From Agrococcus sp. SGAir0287 (GTDB lineage: Bacteria > Actinomycetota > Actinomycetes > Actinomycetales > Microbacteriaceae), in the NCBI RefSeq assembly GCF_005484985.1, contig NZ_CP027942.1, positions 2,232,001 to 2,296,000 on the forward strand: a DNA stretch of 64,000 nucleotides, given 5' to 3'. Every line of letters begins with the position of its first letter. Positions within the stretch are counted from its first letter, which is position 1. Shown piece by piece: positions 8,443 through 17,044 of this stretch. The notes under the pieces are model-generated. The model saw only the letters and a list, made by a program, of their open reading frames with translations. It had not been told where the DNA came from and searched no databases. Position numbers and translations under genes: made by a program.

Positions 8443-8730
8443 CTCCCTGAGGTGCGAGCGCAGCGAGCCTCGAAGGGTGCCCTCCCACCGCTCCCCGAGG
8501 TGCGAGCGCAGCGAGCCTTCAAGGGTGCCCTCCCACCGCTCCCCGAGGTGCGAGCGCAGCGAGCCTTCAAGGGTGCCCTCCCACCGCTCCCCGAGGTGCG
8601 AGCGCAGCGAGCCTTCAAGGGTGCCCTCCCACCGCTCCCTGAGGTGCGAGCGCAGCGAGCCTTCAAGGGTGCCCTCCCACCGCTCTGCCCGACATGCGAG
8701 CGCAGCGAGCCTCGAAGGCGGGCTCCCCCG
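8443..8730. repeat. 48-bp tandem repeat, five units plus one degenerate unit
   Basis: Units start at 8443, 8491, 8539, 8587 and 8635. Units 2-4 are identical. Units 1 and 5 carry a C-to-T change at position 6, and unit 1 has two further changes. A diverged sixth unit starts at 8683. Each unit contains GAGGTGCGAGCGCAGCGAG, in which TGCGAGCGCA forms a short self-complementary core. Because 48 is a multiple of 3, frames stay open through the array on both strands and encode 16-residue repeats that look spurious. The array fills most of the 368-bp gap between the divergent rsmI and mannosyltransferase genes. Confidence 0.95.
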
Positions 8731-8767
8731 GCACGGCGCCGGTGGCCGCGCGTGGGAGGATCGGCGG

Positions 8768-10333
8768 GTGACGCTCACGGATGCCAGCCCCGAGCATCCG
8801 GACGCGCGGCCGGAGCCCCCGGAGCCCGCTCGCCCTCGCCGCGACCTCCTCGCGCCGCTGCGCACGCCGCGCGCACGTCGCATCGTCGACGTCGCAGCCC
8901 CCATCGGCGTCATCGCGCTCGCCGCGACGCTGCGCTTCGCGAACCTCGGGTCGCCGCACGAGCTCGTCTTCGACGAGACGTACTACGTCAAGGACGCCTT
9001 CTCGCTGTACCAGCTGGGCTACGAGGGACGCTGGCCGGACGACGCGAACGCCGCCTTCGTCGACGGGGTCTCGACCCTCGAGTCGACACCCGCGTTCGTC
9101 GTCCACCCCCCGCTGGGCAAGTGGATCCTCGGCATCGGCATGGGGCTCGGCGGCATCGACGACCCCGTCGCCTGGCGATGGCCCGCCGCGCTCGTGGGCG
9201 TGCTCGTCGTGGTGCTCACGATGCTCGTCGCCCGCGGTCTCACGCGCTCCTGGTCGTTCGGCGCGCTCGCGGGCCTGCTGCTCGCGATCGACGGGCAGGC
9301 GATCGTCATGAGCCGGACGGCGCTGCTCGACCAGACCCTCGCCCTCTTCGTGCTCGCCGGCGCCGGCGCGATGCTGCTCGATCGCCGGGGCGCGCCGGCG
9401 CGCATCGTGCGCTGGCGGCATGCGCATCCCGGCTCCTGGCTGGGGCCGGCGCTCTGGGCACGACCGTGGCTCGTCGCCGCCGGCGCGCTGCTCGGTGCCG
9501 CGTGCGCCGTGAAGTGGTCGGGCCTGTACTTCGTCGCGGCGTTCGGACTCCTGAGCGTCGCGCTCGACGCGCTCGACCGCCGTCGCGCCGGCATCCGCGG
9601 CTGGCACGTCGGCACGCTGCTGACGCAGGCGCCCACGAGCCTCGTGCTCGTCGTGCTCCCCGCGCTCGCCGTCTACCTCGCATCGTGGACGGGATGGTTC
9701 GGCGGCGGCTACGGCTCATCGTGGGCGCGCGAGCATCCCGACGAGCTGCTCACGGGCGCGCTCGCGTGGGTGCCGGAGCGGCTGCAGTCGCTGTGGCACT
9801 ACCACGAGCAGATGTGGACGTTCCACGTCGGCCTGACGAACGACCATCCGTTCGAGAGCCCCGCGTGGCAGTGGCTGCTGCTGCTGCGCCCCACCGCCTT
9901 CCTGCTGCACGCCGACGGCGACCTCATGACGTTCATCACGGCGCTGCCGAACCCGATCGTCTGGTTCCCCGCGGTCGCGGGCCTCGGCGTGCTGCTCTAC
10001 CGAATGGGTGCGCGCCTCGACCGCTCGGCCGCGTTCCTCGTCGTCGCGGTCGCCGCCGGCTACGTGCCGTGGCTCGCCTTCCCCGACCGCACGATCTTCG
10101 CCTTCTACACGATCGTCTTCGAGCCGTTCCTCGTGATCGGGCTCGCGTACCTGCTGTGGCGTCTCGTGCACGGGCGCGTGCGCCCGGTCGTCGCGCGCGT
10201 CGGCCGCATCACGGTCGTCGCCCTCGTCGTGACGGCCATCGCCGCCACGATCTTCTTCGCGCCGATCTGGTACGGGGTCTGGGAGCCGGAGTCGCTGCTG
10301 CGGCTGCGGTACTGGCTGCCCGGCTGGCGCTGA
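8768..10333 (+). CDS. pmt: Protein O-mannosyltransferase (dolichyl-phosphate-mannose type, GT39)
   Basis: A 521-residue polytopic membrane GT-C enzyme that transfers mannose from a polyprenyl-phosphate donor to Ser/Thr of exported proteins. The first outer loop carries the catalytic DE pair in LVFDETYYVKD, followed by the Trp-rich loop and HPPLGKWILGIGMGLGG. Many hydrophobic helices follow, with WTGWFGGGYG and the aromatic loop WHYHEQMWTFH typical of actinobacterial Pmt. The start is GTG 8768, with GGGAGG 8 nt upstream; the frame upstream runs through the repeat array and is rejected. The divergent pairing with rsmI is conserved in actinobacteria. Confidence 0.95.
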   Translation: MTLTDASPEHPDARPEPPEPARPRRDLLAPLRTPRARRIVDVAAPIGVIALAATLRFANLGSPHELVFDETYYVKDAFSLYQLGYEGRWPDDANAAFVDGVSTLESTPAFVVHPPLGKWILGIGMGLGGIDDPVAWRWPAALVGVLVVVLTMLVARGLTRSWSFGALAGLLLAIDGQAIVMSRTALLDQTLALFVLAGAGAMLLDRRGAPARIVRWRHAHPGSWLGPALWARPWLVAAGALLGAACAVKWSGLYFVAAFGLLSVALDALDRRRAGIRGWHVGTLLTQAPTSLVLVVLPALAVYLASWTGWFGGGYGSSWAREHPDELLTGALAWVPERLQSLWHYHEQMWTFHVGLTNDHPFESPAWQWLLLLRPTAFLLHADGDLMTFITALPNPIVWFPAVAGLGVLLYRMGARLDRSAAFLVVAVAAGYVPWLAFPDRTIFAFYTIVFEPFLVIGLAYLLWRLVHGRVRPVVARVGRITVVALVVTAIAATIFFAPIWYGVWEPESLLRLRYWLPGWR

Positions 10334-10376
10334 CCCTCAGTCCGCGGGCGGCGGCACTGCGGGCGATGCCGCACGG

Positions 10377-10382
10377 CAGGAT
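10377..10382 (+). promoter_or_regulatory. Leaderless -10 of the alpha/beta hydrolase gene
   Basis: CAGGAT, 6 nt before the GTG at 10389. Confidence 0.4.
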
Positions 10383-10388
10383 GGATGC

Positions 10389-11054
10389 GTGACCGACGCG
10401 CCCCTCGCCATCCCGCACGCCGACGGCCCCGCGATCGAGGCGGTGGTCTCCGAGCCCGACGGCGAGGCGTGGGTCACGGTCGTGCTCGCGCACGGCGCAG
10501 GCGCCGGCAAGGATCATGCGTTCATGGTCGGCATGGCGCACGCGCTCGCCGAGGCGGGGATGCGGGTCGTGCGCTTCGACTTCCCGTACGTCACGGCGGG
10601 CAGGCGCTTCCCCGACCGCGCTCCGGCGGCGATCGCCGCGTGGCGCTCGGTCGCGGATGCGGCACGCACCCTGGACGACGTGCCCCTCGTCGCCGCCGGC
10701 AAGTCGTTCGGCGGTCGCATGGCGACCATGGCCGTCGCGGAGGGGATGCAGGTCGACGCGCTCGTCTCCCTCGGCTACCCGCTGCACGCGCCGGGCAAGC
10801 ACGAGCGGCTGCGCGACGAGCACCTGTACGGCATGACGACGCCGCACCGCATCGTGCAGGGCACGAACGATCCGTTCTCGTCCGGCGACCTGCTCGAGGG
10901 CGTCGTGGCGCGCATCGGCTCGTCGGCGTCGATCGACCCGGTCGAGGGCGGCGGCCACTCGTTCGAGGTCGCAGGCAGGAGGCGCGCACCCGACGTCGTC
11001 GCCGCCGAGCTCGCGCCGCGCGTCGTCGCGTGGCTGCGTGCGACCGTCGGCTGA
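10389..11054 (+). CDS. Alpha/beta hydrolase (TEX30/KANL3-like family)
   Basis: A 221-residue cytosolic alpha/beta hydrolase. VLAHGAGAGKDHAFM is the oxyanion region and AAGKSFGGRMA the nucleophile elbow (Ser in G-K-S-F-G). QGTNDPFSS supplies the acid and GGGHSFEV the base. This 'GKSFGGR' elbow marks the small TEX30/KANL3-like (COG3571) group, whose bacterial substrates are unknown. The start is GTG 10389, six bases after a CAGGAT hexamer. A strong hairpin follows 15 nt after the stop. Confidence 0.9.
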   Translation: MTDAPLAIPHADGPAIEAVVSEPDGEAWVTVVLAHGAGAGKDHAFMVGMAHALAEAGMRVVRFDFPYVTAGRRFPDRAPAAIAAWRSVADAARTLDDVPLVAAGKSFGGRMATMAVAEGMQVDALVSLGYPLHAPGKHERLRDEHLYGMTTPHRIVQGTNDPFSSGDLLEGVVARIGSSASIDPVEGGGHSFEVAGRRRAPDVVAAELAPRVVAWLRATVG

Positions 11055-11069
11055 GGGCGCGATCACGCA

Positions 11070-11104
11070 CGAGGGCCCCGGCGCAGCGCGCGCCGGGGCC
11101 CTCG
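11070..11104. terminator. Bidirectional terminator hairpin
   Basis: A perfect 15-bp inverted repeat (arms 11070-11084 and 11090-11104) with a 5-nt loop, lying between the convergent hydrolase and aldo/keto reductase genes. It lacks a clear U-tract, as is common at this GC content. Confidence 0.85.
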
Positions 11105-11114
11105 TAGCGTCGGG

Positions 11115-11945
11115 TCAGTTGACCTCGGCCGGGTCTGCCGACACGCGGCCCGCCGCGCCCTGGTCGAGGGCGTCGATGGTCGCCATCTCGTCGGCGGTGA
11201 GCTCGAAGTCGAAGACCTCGGCGTTCTCGCGCATGCGCGCAGCACGGTTCGACTTGGGGAAGACGATGTGGCCGTGCTGCAGGTGCCAGCGGAGCACGAC
11301 CTGCGCCCACGTCTTGTCGTGCGCCTCGGCGATGCCGGCCACCTGCGACGCGTAGTCGACCTTGCCCTGGCCGAGCGGGCCCCACGCCTCGAGCAGGATG
11401 TCGTGCTCGGCGGCGATCGCGGCGGTCTCGCGCTGCTGGAACTGCGGGTGCAGCTCGATCTGGTCGACGACGGGCTTCGCACCGCCCTCGGCGAGGAGCT
11501 GCGGCAGGTAGCGGTGGTCGAAGTTCGACACGCCGATGGAGGTCGTGAGGCCCTCCGAGCGCAGCTCCTGGAAGGTCGTCCAGGTCTCCTGCCACAGACC
11601 CTTCTCGGGGCAGGGCCAGTGGATGAGGTAGAGGTCGACGCGCTCGAGCCCGAGCTTCTCGAGGCTCGAAGCCATCGCGTCGCGCGACGCGGTGCGGCCC
11701 TGGTCGTCGTTCCAGCACTTCGTCGTGACGTAGAGCTCGTCGCGCGGGATGCCGGAGGCGGCGATCGCGCGGCCCACGCCCTCCTCGTTGCCGTACACGG
11801 CTGCGGTGTCGATGTGGCGATAGCCGGCCTCGAGGGCGTCGGTCACGATGCGCTCGGTCTCGGCCGGGTTGACCTTGAACACGCCGAACCCGAGCTGCGG
11901 GATGGACGTGCCGTCGTTGAGGGCGACGGTGGGGATGGACGTCAT
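11115..11945 (-). CDS. Aldo/keto reductase (DkgA-like)
   Basis: A 276-residue NADPH-dependent reductase with the complete AKR tetrad: Asp and Tyr in HIDTAAVYGNEEGVG, Lys in YVTTKCWND and His in LYLIHWPCPEKG. IVFPKSN and the residues after it form the cofactor-phosphate pocket. GVSNFDHRYL and WGPLGQGK are typical of the AKR5 group related to 2,5-diketogluconate reductases, which reduce aldehydes and ketones; the physiological substrate is unknown. AAGGAG lies 5 nt before ATG 11945. A TAGGCT hexamer near 12030 would give a leader of about 80 nt. Confidence 0.93.
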   Translation of the reverse strand: MTSIPTVALNDGTSIPQLGFGVFKVNPAETERIVTDALEAGYRHIDTAAVYGNEEGVGRAIAASGIPRDELYVTTKCWNDDQGRTASRDAMASSLEKLGLERVDLYLIHWPCPEKGLWQETWTTFQELRSEGLTTSIGVSNFDHRYLPQLLAEGGAKPVVDQIELHPQFQQRETAAIAAEHDILLEAWGPLGQGKVDYASQVAGIAEAHDKTWAQVVLRWHLQHGHIVFPKSNRAARMRENAEVFDFELTADEMATIDALDQGAAGRVSADPAEVN

Positions 11946-12045
11946 GCATGCTCCTTCTCGTCTGCGAGCGTCGCGAGCCGCGCGGGATCGCCGCGGGCCG
12001 TCGGGAGGCGATGCGCTCGCCGTCGACGAGCCTAGCGATGGGCGC

Positions 12046-12918
12046 TCAGCCGACGACCTCGACGAGCCAGGCCTTGACGACCGCCCACGAGCGGCTCGCG
12101 GGGTCGAGGTGGGCGAAGTGCTCCTCCCCCTCGACGATCTCGAGGCGCACGTCGTCGCCCGCCGCGGTCGCGGCATCCGCGTACGTCTCGCTCTGCGACG
12201 GCGGCACCGTGACGTCCTCGTCGCCGGTGACGATCAGCTGCGGCACGCCGAGCGGCACCATCTGCGCGGGCGAGGTGATCGCGGCGAGCTCCGCGGGCAC
12301 CGGCCGGTCCGGGTCGATCTCGAGCAGCGATGCGACGGCGCCGCCGCCGAGGGACTGCTCCTGCGCTGTCACGAGGTCGTTGACGCCCGCCTGGCTCGCC
12401 GCCGCGACGGGCACGAGGGCGGGGCCGGCGCCGGGTGCGCCCTCGGGCAGCGTCGCGCGCCCGGCGGCCCACAACGCGAGCTGCCCGCCGGCCGAGTGCC
12501 CGACGATGGCGACCCGGCCGAGGTCGAGTCCCGCGTCGGCGCCGACCGTCGCCAGCAGGTCGACCGCTGCGGCGACGTCGTCGAACGTCGCGGGGGTGCC
12601 TCCGCCCGCGCCGACGCCGCGGTAGTCGACGTTCCACACGGCGTAGCCGTCGGCGACGAGGTCGGCGGCGACGGCATCCTCGAGCGACCGGTCGTAGCCC
12701 GACTGCCAGTAGCCGCCGTGCACGAGGATCACCGTCGCACGCACCTCGCCGGCGGGGAGGATGAGGTCGCAGACCTGGGCCGGATCGTCGCCGTAGGCGT
12801 GGGTGGTCGTCACCGCACCATCCTCCTCGACGACCTCGTCGACGGGATCCGACACGCAGCCCGCGAGCGTCGCCGCGAGCGCGAGGGAGCCGACGAGCAG
12901 GGTGCGGCGTCGCAGCAC
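12046..12918 (-). CDS. Secreted lipoprotein alpha/beta hydrolase (esterase-like)
   Basis: A 290-residue protein with a lipoprotein signal (RRRTLLVGSLALAATLAGC). The extracytoplasmic hydrolase domain has the HSL-like oxyanion motif LVHGGYWQSGYD, nucleophile elbow VGHSAGGQLAL, acid in VTGDEDVTVP and base in EEHFAHLDP. These suggest an esterase or lipase anchored on the outer membrane face; the substrate is unknown. The start is GTG 12918, one base after the stop of the upstream membrane-protein gene, so the two form an operon. Confidence 0.88.
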   Translation of the reverse strand: MLRRRTLLVGSLALAATLAGCVSDPVDEVVEEDGAVTTTHAYGDDPAQVCDLILPAGEVRATVILVHGGYWQSGYDRSLEDAVAADLVADGYAVWNVDYRGVGAGGGTPATFDDVAAAVDLLATVGADAGLDLGRVAIVGHSAGGQLALWAAGRATLPEGAPGAGPALVPVAAASQAGVNDLVTAQEQSLGGGAVASLLEIDPDRPVPAELAAITSPAQMVPLGVPQLIVTGDEDVTVPPSQSETYADAATAAGDDVRLEIVEGEEHFAHLDPASRSWAVVKAWLVEVVG

Positions 12919-12919
12919 C

Positions 12920-13552
12920 TCAGCGGCGCCTGCGCCGGCTGACGACGAGCGCGAGCACGGCGATCACGAGGGCGAGCGGGCCGATGAGGGCGAAGACGAG
13001 ACCTCCGCCGATGCCCGCGAGCCGCGCCCCGGTCTCGGCCACGGCCGGCAGCGGGGTCAGCAGCAGCACGAGGAACGCGAGCGCGCGTGCGCCCGACGCC
13101 AGGAGCCATCCGAGCACGCCGAACCCGAGCAGCACCGTCAACGGCGTGATGACCCAGGAGAGCTGCGCGTCGAACGGGACGAGCTGCCTGTACAGCGACG
13201 CCTGGTACGCCATCGCCGCGATCGCGCCCGCCACCATCACGAGGGCTCCGAGCACGCGCCGGACGACGCTGCCGGGCGCCGCGAGGCACGCGACGACCGC
13301 GCCCGTCACCGCGAGGAGCAGCATCGCGGCCGGGTAGATCAGCTGATCGACGTCGGGTGGCCCGGCAGGCGCCAGCCAGACGCCCGCCTGCCCGACGTAG
13401 GTGAGCAGGAGCGCACCGCTCACGATGCCCAGTGCGCCGGCGGCGAGCAGGCTGCCGCGCCTGCGCTCCGGTCGCAGCGGCTCGAGCGGCGTGCCGGGGC
13501 GCGCGGGCAGCGCGATGGTCTGCGCGGTGGGCGGCGGCGTGGGGATGCTCAT
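12920..13552 (-). CDS. Six-helix integral membrane protein, unknown function
   Basis: 210 residues. A Pro-rich cytosolic N-terminus of about 32 residues is followed by about six hydrophobic helices (for example ALGIVSGALLLTYVG, AAMLLLAVTGAVVA and VITPLTVLLGFGVLGWL). The C-terminus ends in a basic SRRRRR tail that should stay inside. It is first of a two-gene unit with the lipoprotein hydrolase. I do not recognise a family. Confidence 0.75.
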   Translation of the reverse strand: MSIPTPPPTAQTIALPARPGTPLEPLRPERRRGSLLAAGALGIVSGALLLTYVGQAGVWLAPAGPPDVDQLIYPAAMLLLAVTGAVVACLAAPGSVVRRVLGALVMVAGAIAAMAYQASLYRQLVPFDAQLSWVITPLTVLLGFGVLGWLLASGARALAFLVLLLTPLPAVAETGARLAGIGGGLVFALIGPLALVIAVLALVVSRRRRR

Positions 13553-13637
13553 GGCAGGCAGCGAAGCACCGGGGGCTGGATGCGCGCTGACGCGAGGGAC
13601 GGCCCCGGTGCGCGACGCCGACCGCAGGCGGCTCGAC

Positions 13638-13925
13638 TCAGGCGGCCTCGTACGTCTCGCAGTGCGCCGTGCCCTGCCCGCCGGCGATGCGGACCTCGCC
13701 GGCGAGGCACAGCGCCGACTGGTTGTGCACGCACTCGGTGCGCTGGCAGGCGCCGACGTGGCTCACGACCTTCGGCAGACCTCCGTCGATGCCGAGCGGC
13801 AGGAAGGTGGCGCAGCCCGCGCCGTCGCCGCCGACGGTGATCGCGGGGGCGTGGCATCCGTCGTGGTTGTAGCCGCACTCGGTGGCGCTGCAGGACGTGA
13901 CGGTGGGGAGCTGCTCGATGGTCAT
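13638..13925 (-). CDS. Protein with two DUF1540 (cysteine-rich) domains
   Basis: 95 residues made of two copies of a cysteine module. Copy 1 (about residues 8-45) has SCSATECGYNHDGCHAPAIT followed by GCATFLP; copy 2 (about 55-92) has HVGACQRTECVHNQSALC followed by HCETYE. Each has four cysteines in the DUF1540 spacing (C..x4-5..C..x6-7..C..C) with 'YN/HN' and 'a..I.vgg' around them. Metal binding is presumed for the family but not proven. GAGGAGG lies upstream of ATG 13925. It is a monocistronic gene. Confidence 0.88.
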   Translation of the reverse strand: MTIEQLPTVTSCSATECGYNHDGCHAPAITVGGDGAGCATFLPLGIDGGLPKVVSHVGACQRTECVHNQSALCLAGEVRIAGGQGTAHCETYEAA

Positions 13926-14115
13926 GGCGTCCTCCTCGGGCTCGTGCCGACAGGATGCACCCGCCCCGTGCGGCTGTCCAGCAAGGCCAGGCTGCCCTGA
14001 CCGGCGGCGTCAGCCCGACGTGGAACGCCCGACGCGCCGCGAGTGGACGCGTCACCGTCGCCGCGAGGCGGACATGCCACCATGAGCGGCACGCGCCGCA
14101 CGGAGGGACGGATCC
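13926..14115. other. Intergenic region between divergent genes
   Basis: 190 bp between the DUF1540 gene and the next lipoprotein gene. CACCAT at 14078-14083 could be a -10 for the plus-strand lipoprotein. I see no repeat, RNA or further gene. Confidence 0.4.
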
Positions 14116-14799
14116 ATGACCTGGACGACGCGACGGCGGCACGGCATCGCGATCGGCCTCGCCGCGCTCGCTGCGATGCTGGCGGGATGCGCGACGGCGC
14201 AGGATCCGGGCGCCCAGGAGACGAGCGCGTCGCCCTCCGCCGCAGCGAGCGCCTCCCCGACCCCGACGCCCACGCCCACGCCGTCGCCGAGCCAGGAGCC
14301 CGCCGCCGAGCCCGCGCAGTGCAGCGACGCGTACGTCGTGCGGCAGACGTCGCAGAACGGCTTCGCGAACTTCCAGGGGAGCGAGCAGGAGGTGCTCGCT
14401 CAGGCGCAGCCTCGCGGCGGCTTCGTGCATCCCGACGCGCTGGCATCCCTCGACGTGCTGTGCGCCGTCACGTACCTGGCGCCGACGAGCGGCGGGCCGG
14501 GGATCGTCGAGATCTCGGTGGCGTTCGTCGCACCGGGCCCGGAGGCGGAGGCGCAGCTGGCCGCCTGGGCGAGCGCCAACGGGTACGAGCCGTACGACAT
14601 GAGCACGCCCTACGCCGAACGATCCCAGCCGGCCGAGGCGAACGGCGACACCACGAGGAAGATCCTCTTCTCCCCGCTGTCGCGGTTCGGAGGCCCGGAC
14701 GCGCTCAGCGCCGAGGAGTGGTCGCAGCTCGTCGGCGTCCCCGTCACTCTGGACACGCTGATGGTGTCGCACTCGGACTTCACGATCCCGCAGGGCTGA
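14116..14799 (+). CDS. Lipoprotein of unknown function
   Basis: 227 residues. The signal peptide IAIGLAALAAMLAGC ends at the lipobox Cys. A low-complexity Ser/Ala then Thr-Pro repeat spacer (SPTPTPTPTPSPSQ) probably spans the wall. The remaining roughly 160 residues form a soluble domain with two cysteines (AQCSDAYVV and DVLCAVTYL). GGAGGGA precedes the ATG by 8 nt. No homologous family is recognised. It is convergent with the SF2 helicase gene, 21 nt apart. Confidence 0.82.
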   Translation: MTWTTRRRHGIAIGLAALAAMLAGCATAQDPGAQETSASPSAAASASPTPTPTPTPSPSQEPAAEPAQCSDAYVVRQTSQNGFANFQGSEQEVLAQAQPRGGFVHPDALASLDVLCAVTYLAPTSGGPGIVEISVAFVAPGPEAEAQLAAWASANGYEPYDMSTPYAERSQPAEANGDTTRKILFSPLSRFGGPDALSAEEWSQLVGVPVTLDTLMVSHSDFTIPQG

Positions 14800-14820
14800 C
14801 CCTCGCTCGCGGTCGGCGCG

Positions 14821-16581
14821 TCAGGCGTCGATCGCGCGGCGGAGGTAGTGGATGCGGTCGCGCAGCTGCTGCATCGACGCCTTCGCCACCTCGGGTCCGC
14901 CGCAGACGCGCCGCGCCTCGGCGTGCACCATGCCGTGCGTCTGCCCGCGCTTCTTCGCGACGATCGTCACGAGGGCGTTGAGCAGCTGGCGATCCTCGCG
15001 CAGCGAGCGGAACAGCGCGTCGGGCTGCGGCGGCGCCGGCCGTTCGGCGAGGCGCGCCGCCTGCCTGCGCTGCCTGCGCTGGAGGAGGTCCGACACCTCC
15101 TCGGGCTCGAGGATGCCGGGGATGCCGATGAAGTCGTGCTCCTCGTCGGTGCCCGGCTCGACGAGCTGGCCGAACTCCTGGTCGCCGAAGAGCACCTTGT
15201 CGAACGTCGCGGCGGACGACAGCGGCTGCCACGTGAACGGCGCCTCCTCGCGGTCCTCCGCGTCGGGCTTCCCGGCCGCCGCCATGAGCTCGTCGTCGAG
15301 CAGCTGGTCGTCGTCGGTGGGCTTCCCGAGCGCATGGTCGCGCTGCCGCTCGAGCTCGGCGGCGAGCTGCAGCAGCACGGGCACCGAGGGCAGGAAGACG
15401 GTGGCGGTCTCGCCGCGGCGCCGCGAGCGCACGAAGCGCCCGATGGCCTGCGCGAAGAACAGCGGCGTCGCCGACGACGTCGCGTAGACGCCGACGGCGA
15501 GGCGCGGCACGTCGACGCCCTCCGACACCATGCGCACCGCGACCATCCACCGCGACTCGTCGGCGGAGAACTCCTCGATGCGCGCGCTGGCGCCCGCGTC
15601 GTCGGAGAGCACGACCGTGACGCGCTCGCGGCAGATGCCCTCGAGGATCTGCGCGTACTCGCGCGCCTGCGCCTGGTCGGTCGCGATGACGAGGCCGCCC
15701 GCATCCGGCACCTGCTCGCGAACCTGCGTGAGCCGCGCGTCCGCGCTGCGCAGCACCTGCTGGATCCAGGTGCCTCCGGGATCGAGCGCGGTGCGCCACG
15801 CGGCGGAGGTGATGTCCTTCGCGTCCTCGTGGCCAAGGGTCGCGCGCATCTCCTCGCCCATCGAGGTGCGCCACTCCATCGTGCCGGCGTAGGCCATGAA
15901 GAGCACGGGTCGCACGACGTGGTCGGCGAGCGCTCGGGCGTAGCCGTAGTCGTAGTCGGTCGCCGAGTAGCGCACGCCGTCCTCGGCGGGCGCGTACTCG
16001 ACGAACGGGATCGGCGCGTCGTCGCTGCGGAACGGCGTGCCCGTGAGCGACAGGCGCCGGGTCGCGGGCCCGAACGCCTCTCGCACCGCATCGCCCCAGG
16101 ACAGCGCATCGCCCGCATGGTGCACCTCGTCGAGGATGACGAGCGTGTCGGCCGAGCGCGTCATGCGCTCATGGAGCGCGGGCCTCGCCGCCACCTGCGC
16201 GTACGTCACGGCGACGCCGTGGTAGTGCCTCGCGGCCTCGCCGTGGGCGTTGCGGAAGCCGGGATCGAGGCGGATGCCGGCACGGGCTGCGGCGTCCGCC
16301 CACTGCGTCTTGAGGTGCTCGGTGGGCGCGACGACCGTGACGCGTCGCACGGACCCGCGGCGCAGCAGCTCGGAGGCGAGTCGCAGGGCGAAGGTCGTCT
16401 TGCCGGCGCCGGGCGTCGCGGCTGCGAGGAAGTCGCGCGGCTCGCGATCGAAGTATCGCTCGAGCGCCTCCTGCTGCCAGGCGCGCAGCGTCTGCGTCGT
16501 GCCCCAGGCCGCGCGCTCAGGATACGCGGGGCTCAGATGGTCGGCGGCCCAGGAACCGTAGTGCTGGGGCTCGCTCGACAT
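14821..16581 (-). CDS. Superfamily 2 DEAD/DEAH-type helicase (RadD/XPB-like)
   Basis: 586 residues. Helicase motifs appear in order: motif I AATPGAGKTTFALRLA, Ia VVAPTEHLKTQW, II ILDEVHHAGD, III SLTGTPFRSDD, IV-V region VIATDQAQAREYA then MVSEGVDVPRLAVG, and VI QAIGRFVRSRRRGE. The last ~130 residues are a helical domain without a recognised fold. COG1061-type helicases act in DNA repair or processing; this protein's substrate is not known. The ATG 16581 is preferred because conserved sequence starts within 35 residues and TACCGT lies 8 nt upstream. Confidence 0.92.
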   Translation of the reverse strand: MSSEPQHYGSWAADHLSPAYPERAAWGTTQTLRAWQQEALERYFDREPRDFLAAATPGAGKTTFALRLASELLRRGSVRRVTVVAPTEHLKTQWADAAARAGIRLDPGFRNAHGEAARHYHGVAVTYAQVAARPALHERMTRSADTLVILDEVHHAGDALSWGDAVREAFGPATRRLSLTGTPFRSDDAPIPFVEYAPAEDGVRYSATDYDYGYARALADHVVRPVLFMAYAGTMEWRTSMGEEMRATLGHEDAKDITSAAWRTALDPGGTWIQQVLRSADARLTQVREQVPDAGGLVIATDQAQAREYAQILEGICRERVTVVLSDDAGASARIEEFSADESRWMVAVRMVSEGVDVPRLAVGVYATSSATPLFFAQAIGRFVRSRRRGETATVFLPSVPVLLQLAAELERQRDHALGKPTDDDQLLDDELMAAAGKPDAEDREEAPFTWQPLSSAATFDKVLFGDQEFGQLVEPGTDEEHDFIGIPGILEPEEVSDLLQRRQRRQAARLAERPAPPQPDALFRSLREDRQLLNALVTIVAKKRGQTHGMVHAEARRVCGGPEVAKASMQQLRDRIHYLRRAIDA

Positions 16582-16589
16582 GACGGTCC

Positions 16590-16595
16590 ACGGTA
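16590..16595 (-). promoter_or_regulatory. -10 of the SF2 helicase gene
   Basis: TACCGT on the minus strand, 8 nt from ATG 16581, one base farther than the usual leaderless spacing here. Confidence 0.35.
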
Positions 16596-16668
16596 GCCGG
16601 GACGACCGACGCGACACGAACGGCTCCGGCGCCCGGCGCGCTCCGGCTCGCCTCCCACCTGCGCGGCG

Positions 16669-16674
16669 TACCAT
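16669..16674 (+). promoter_or_regulatory. Leaderless -10 of the small membrane protein gene
   Basis: TACCAT with 7 nt to ATG 16682. Confidence 0.5.
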
Positions 16675-16681
16675 CCGCGTC

Positions 16682-17029
16682 ATGCACTTCCCCATCGGAC
16701 TGCTCGCCATCGCGGTGGCCATCTCGATCGCCGCATGGCGCACGCGTCCGCGCTGGTGGGTCGTGACCGTCGGCGCGCTCATCGTCGTCGGGCTCGTCTG
16801 GAGCGTGCTCGGCATCCTCGGCATCACCGTCGCGTTCGGCGGCATCGTGCTCGCGACGGTCGGCTGGATCTACGTCGGGCTGTGCATCGTCACGATGCTC
16901 GCCGCGCTGCTCGTGCTCGAACGCCGCGGGCCGGGCGGCGAGGAGGCGCCGCCGCTGATCGGCGACAACCCGTTCGACGGCGACACGGACGACGCCGACG
17001 ATCCGCGGCCGACGCGCGACCTGCCGTAG
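16682..17029 (+). CDS. Small membrane protein, unknown function
   Basis: 115 residues. Three hydrophobic helices (HFPIGLLAIAVAISIAAW, WWVVTVGALIVVGLVWSVLG and a third from about residue 52 to 78) are followed by an acidic cytosolic tail, GDNPFDGDTDDADDPRP. No ribosome-binding site is visible; the TACCAT hexamer 7 nt upstream supports leaderless expression from this ATG. No family recognised. It ends 15 nt before the convergent ABC permease gene. Confidence 0.75.
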   Translation: MHFPIGLLAIAVAISIAAWRTRPRWWVVTVGALIVVGLVWSVLGILGITVAFGGIVLATVGWIYVGLCIVTMLAALLVLERRGPGGEEAPPLIGDNPFDGDTDDADDPRPTRDLP

Positions 17030-17044
17030 CCGTCGCGTCCGTCG

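Noticed and set aside
8443..8730. Possible CRISPR array or repeat-encoded N-terminal extensions of rsmI and the mannosyltransferase
   Set aside because: Units abut with no spacers, so it is not CRISPR. The 16-residue repeats arise on both strands only because the unit length is a multiple of 3, and both proteins have conserved N-termini with good start signals inside the flanks.
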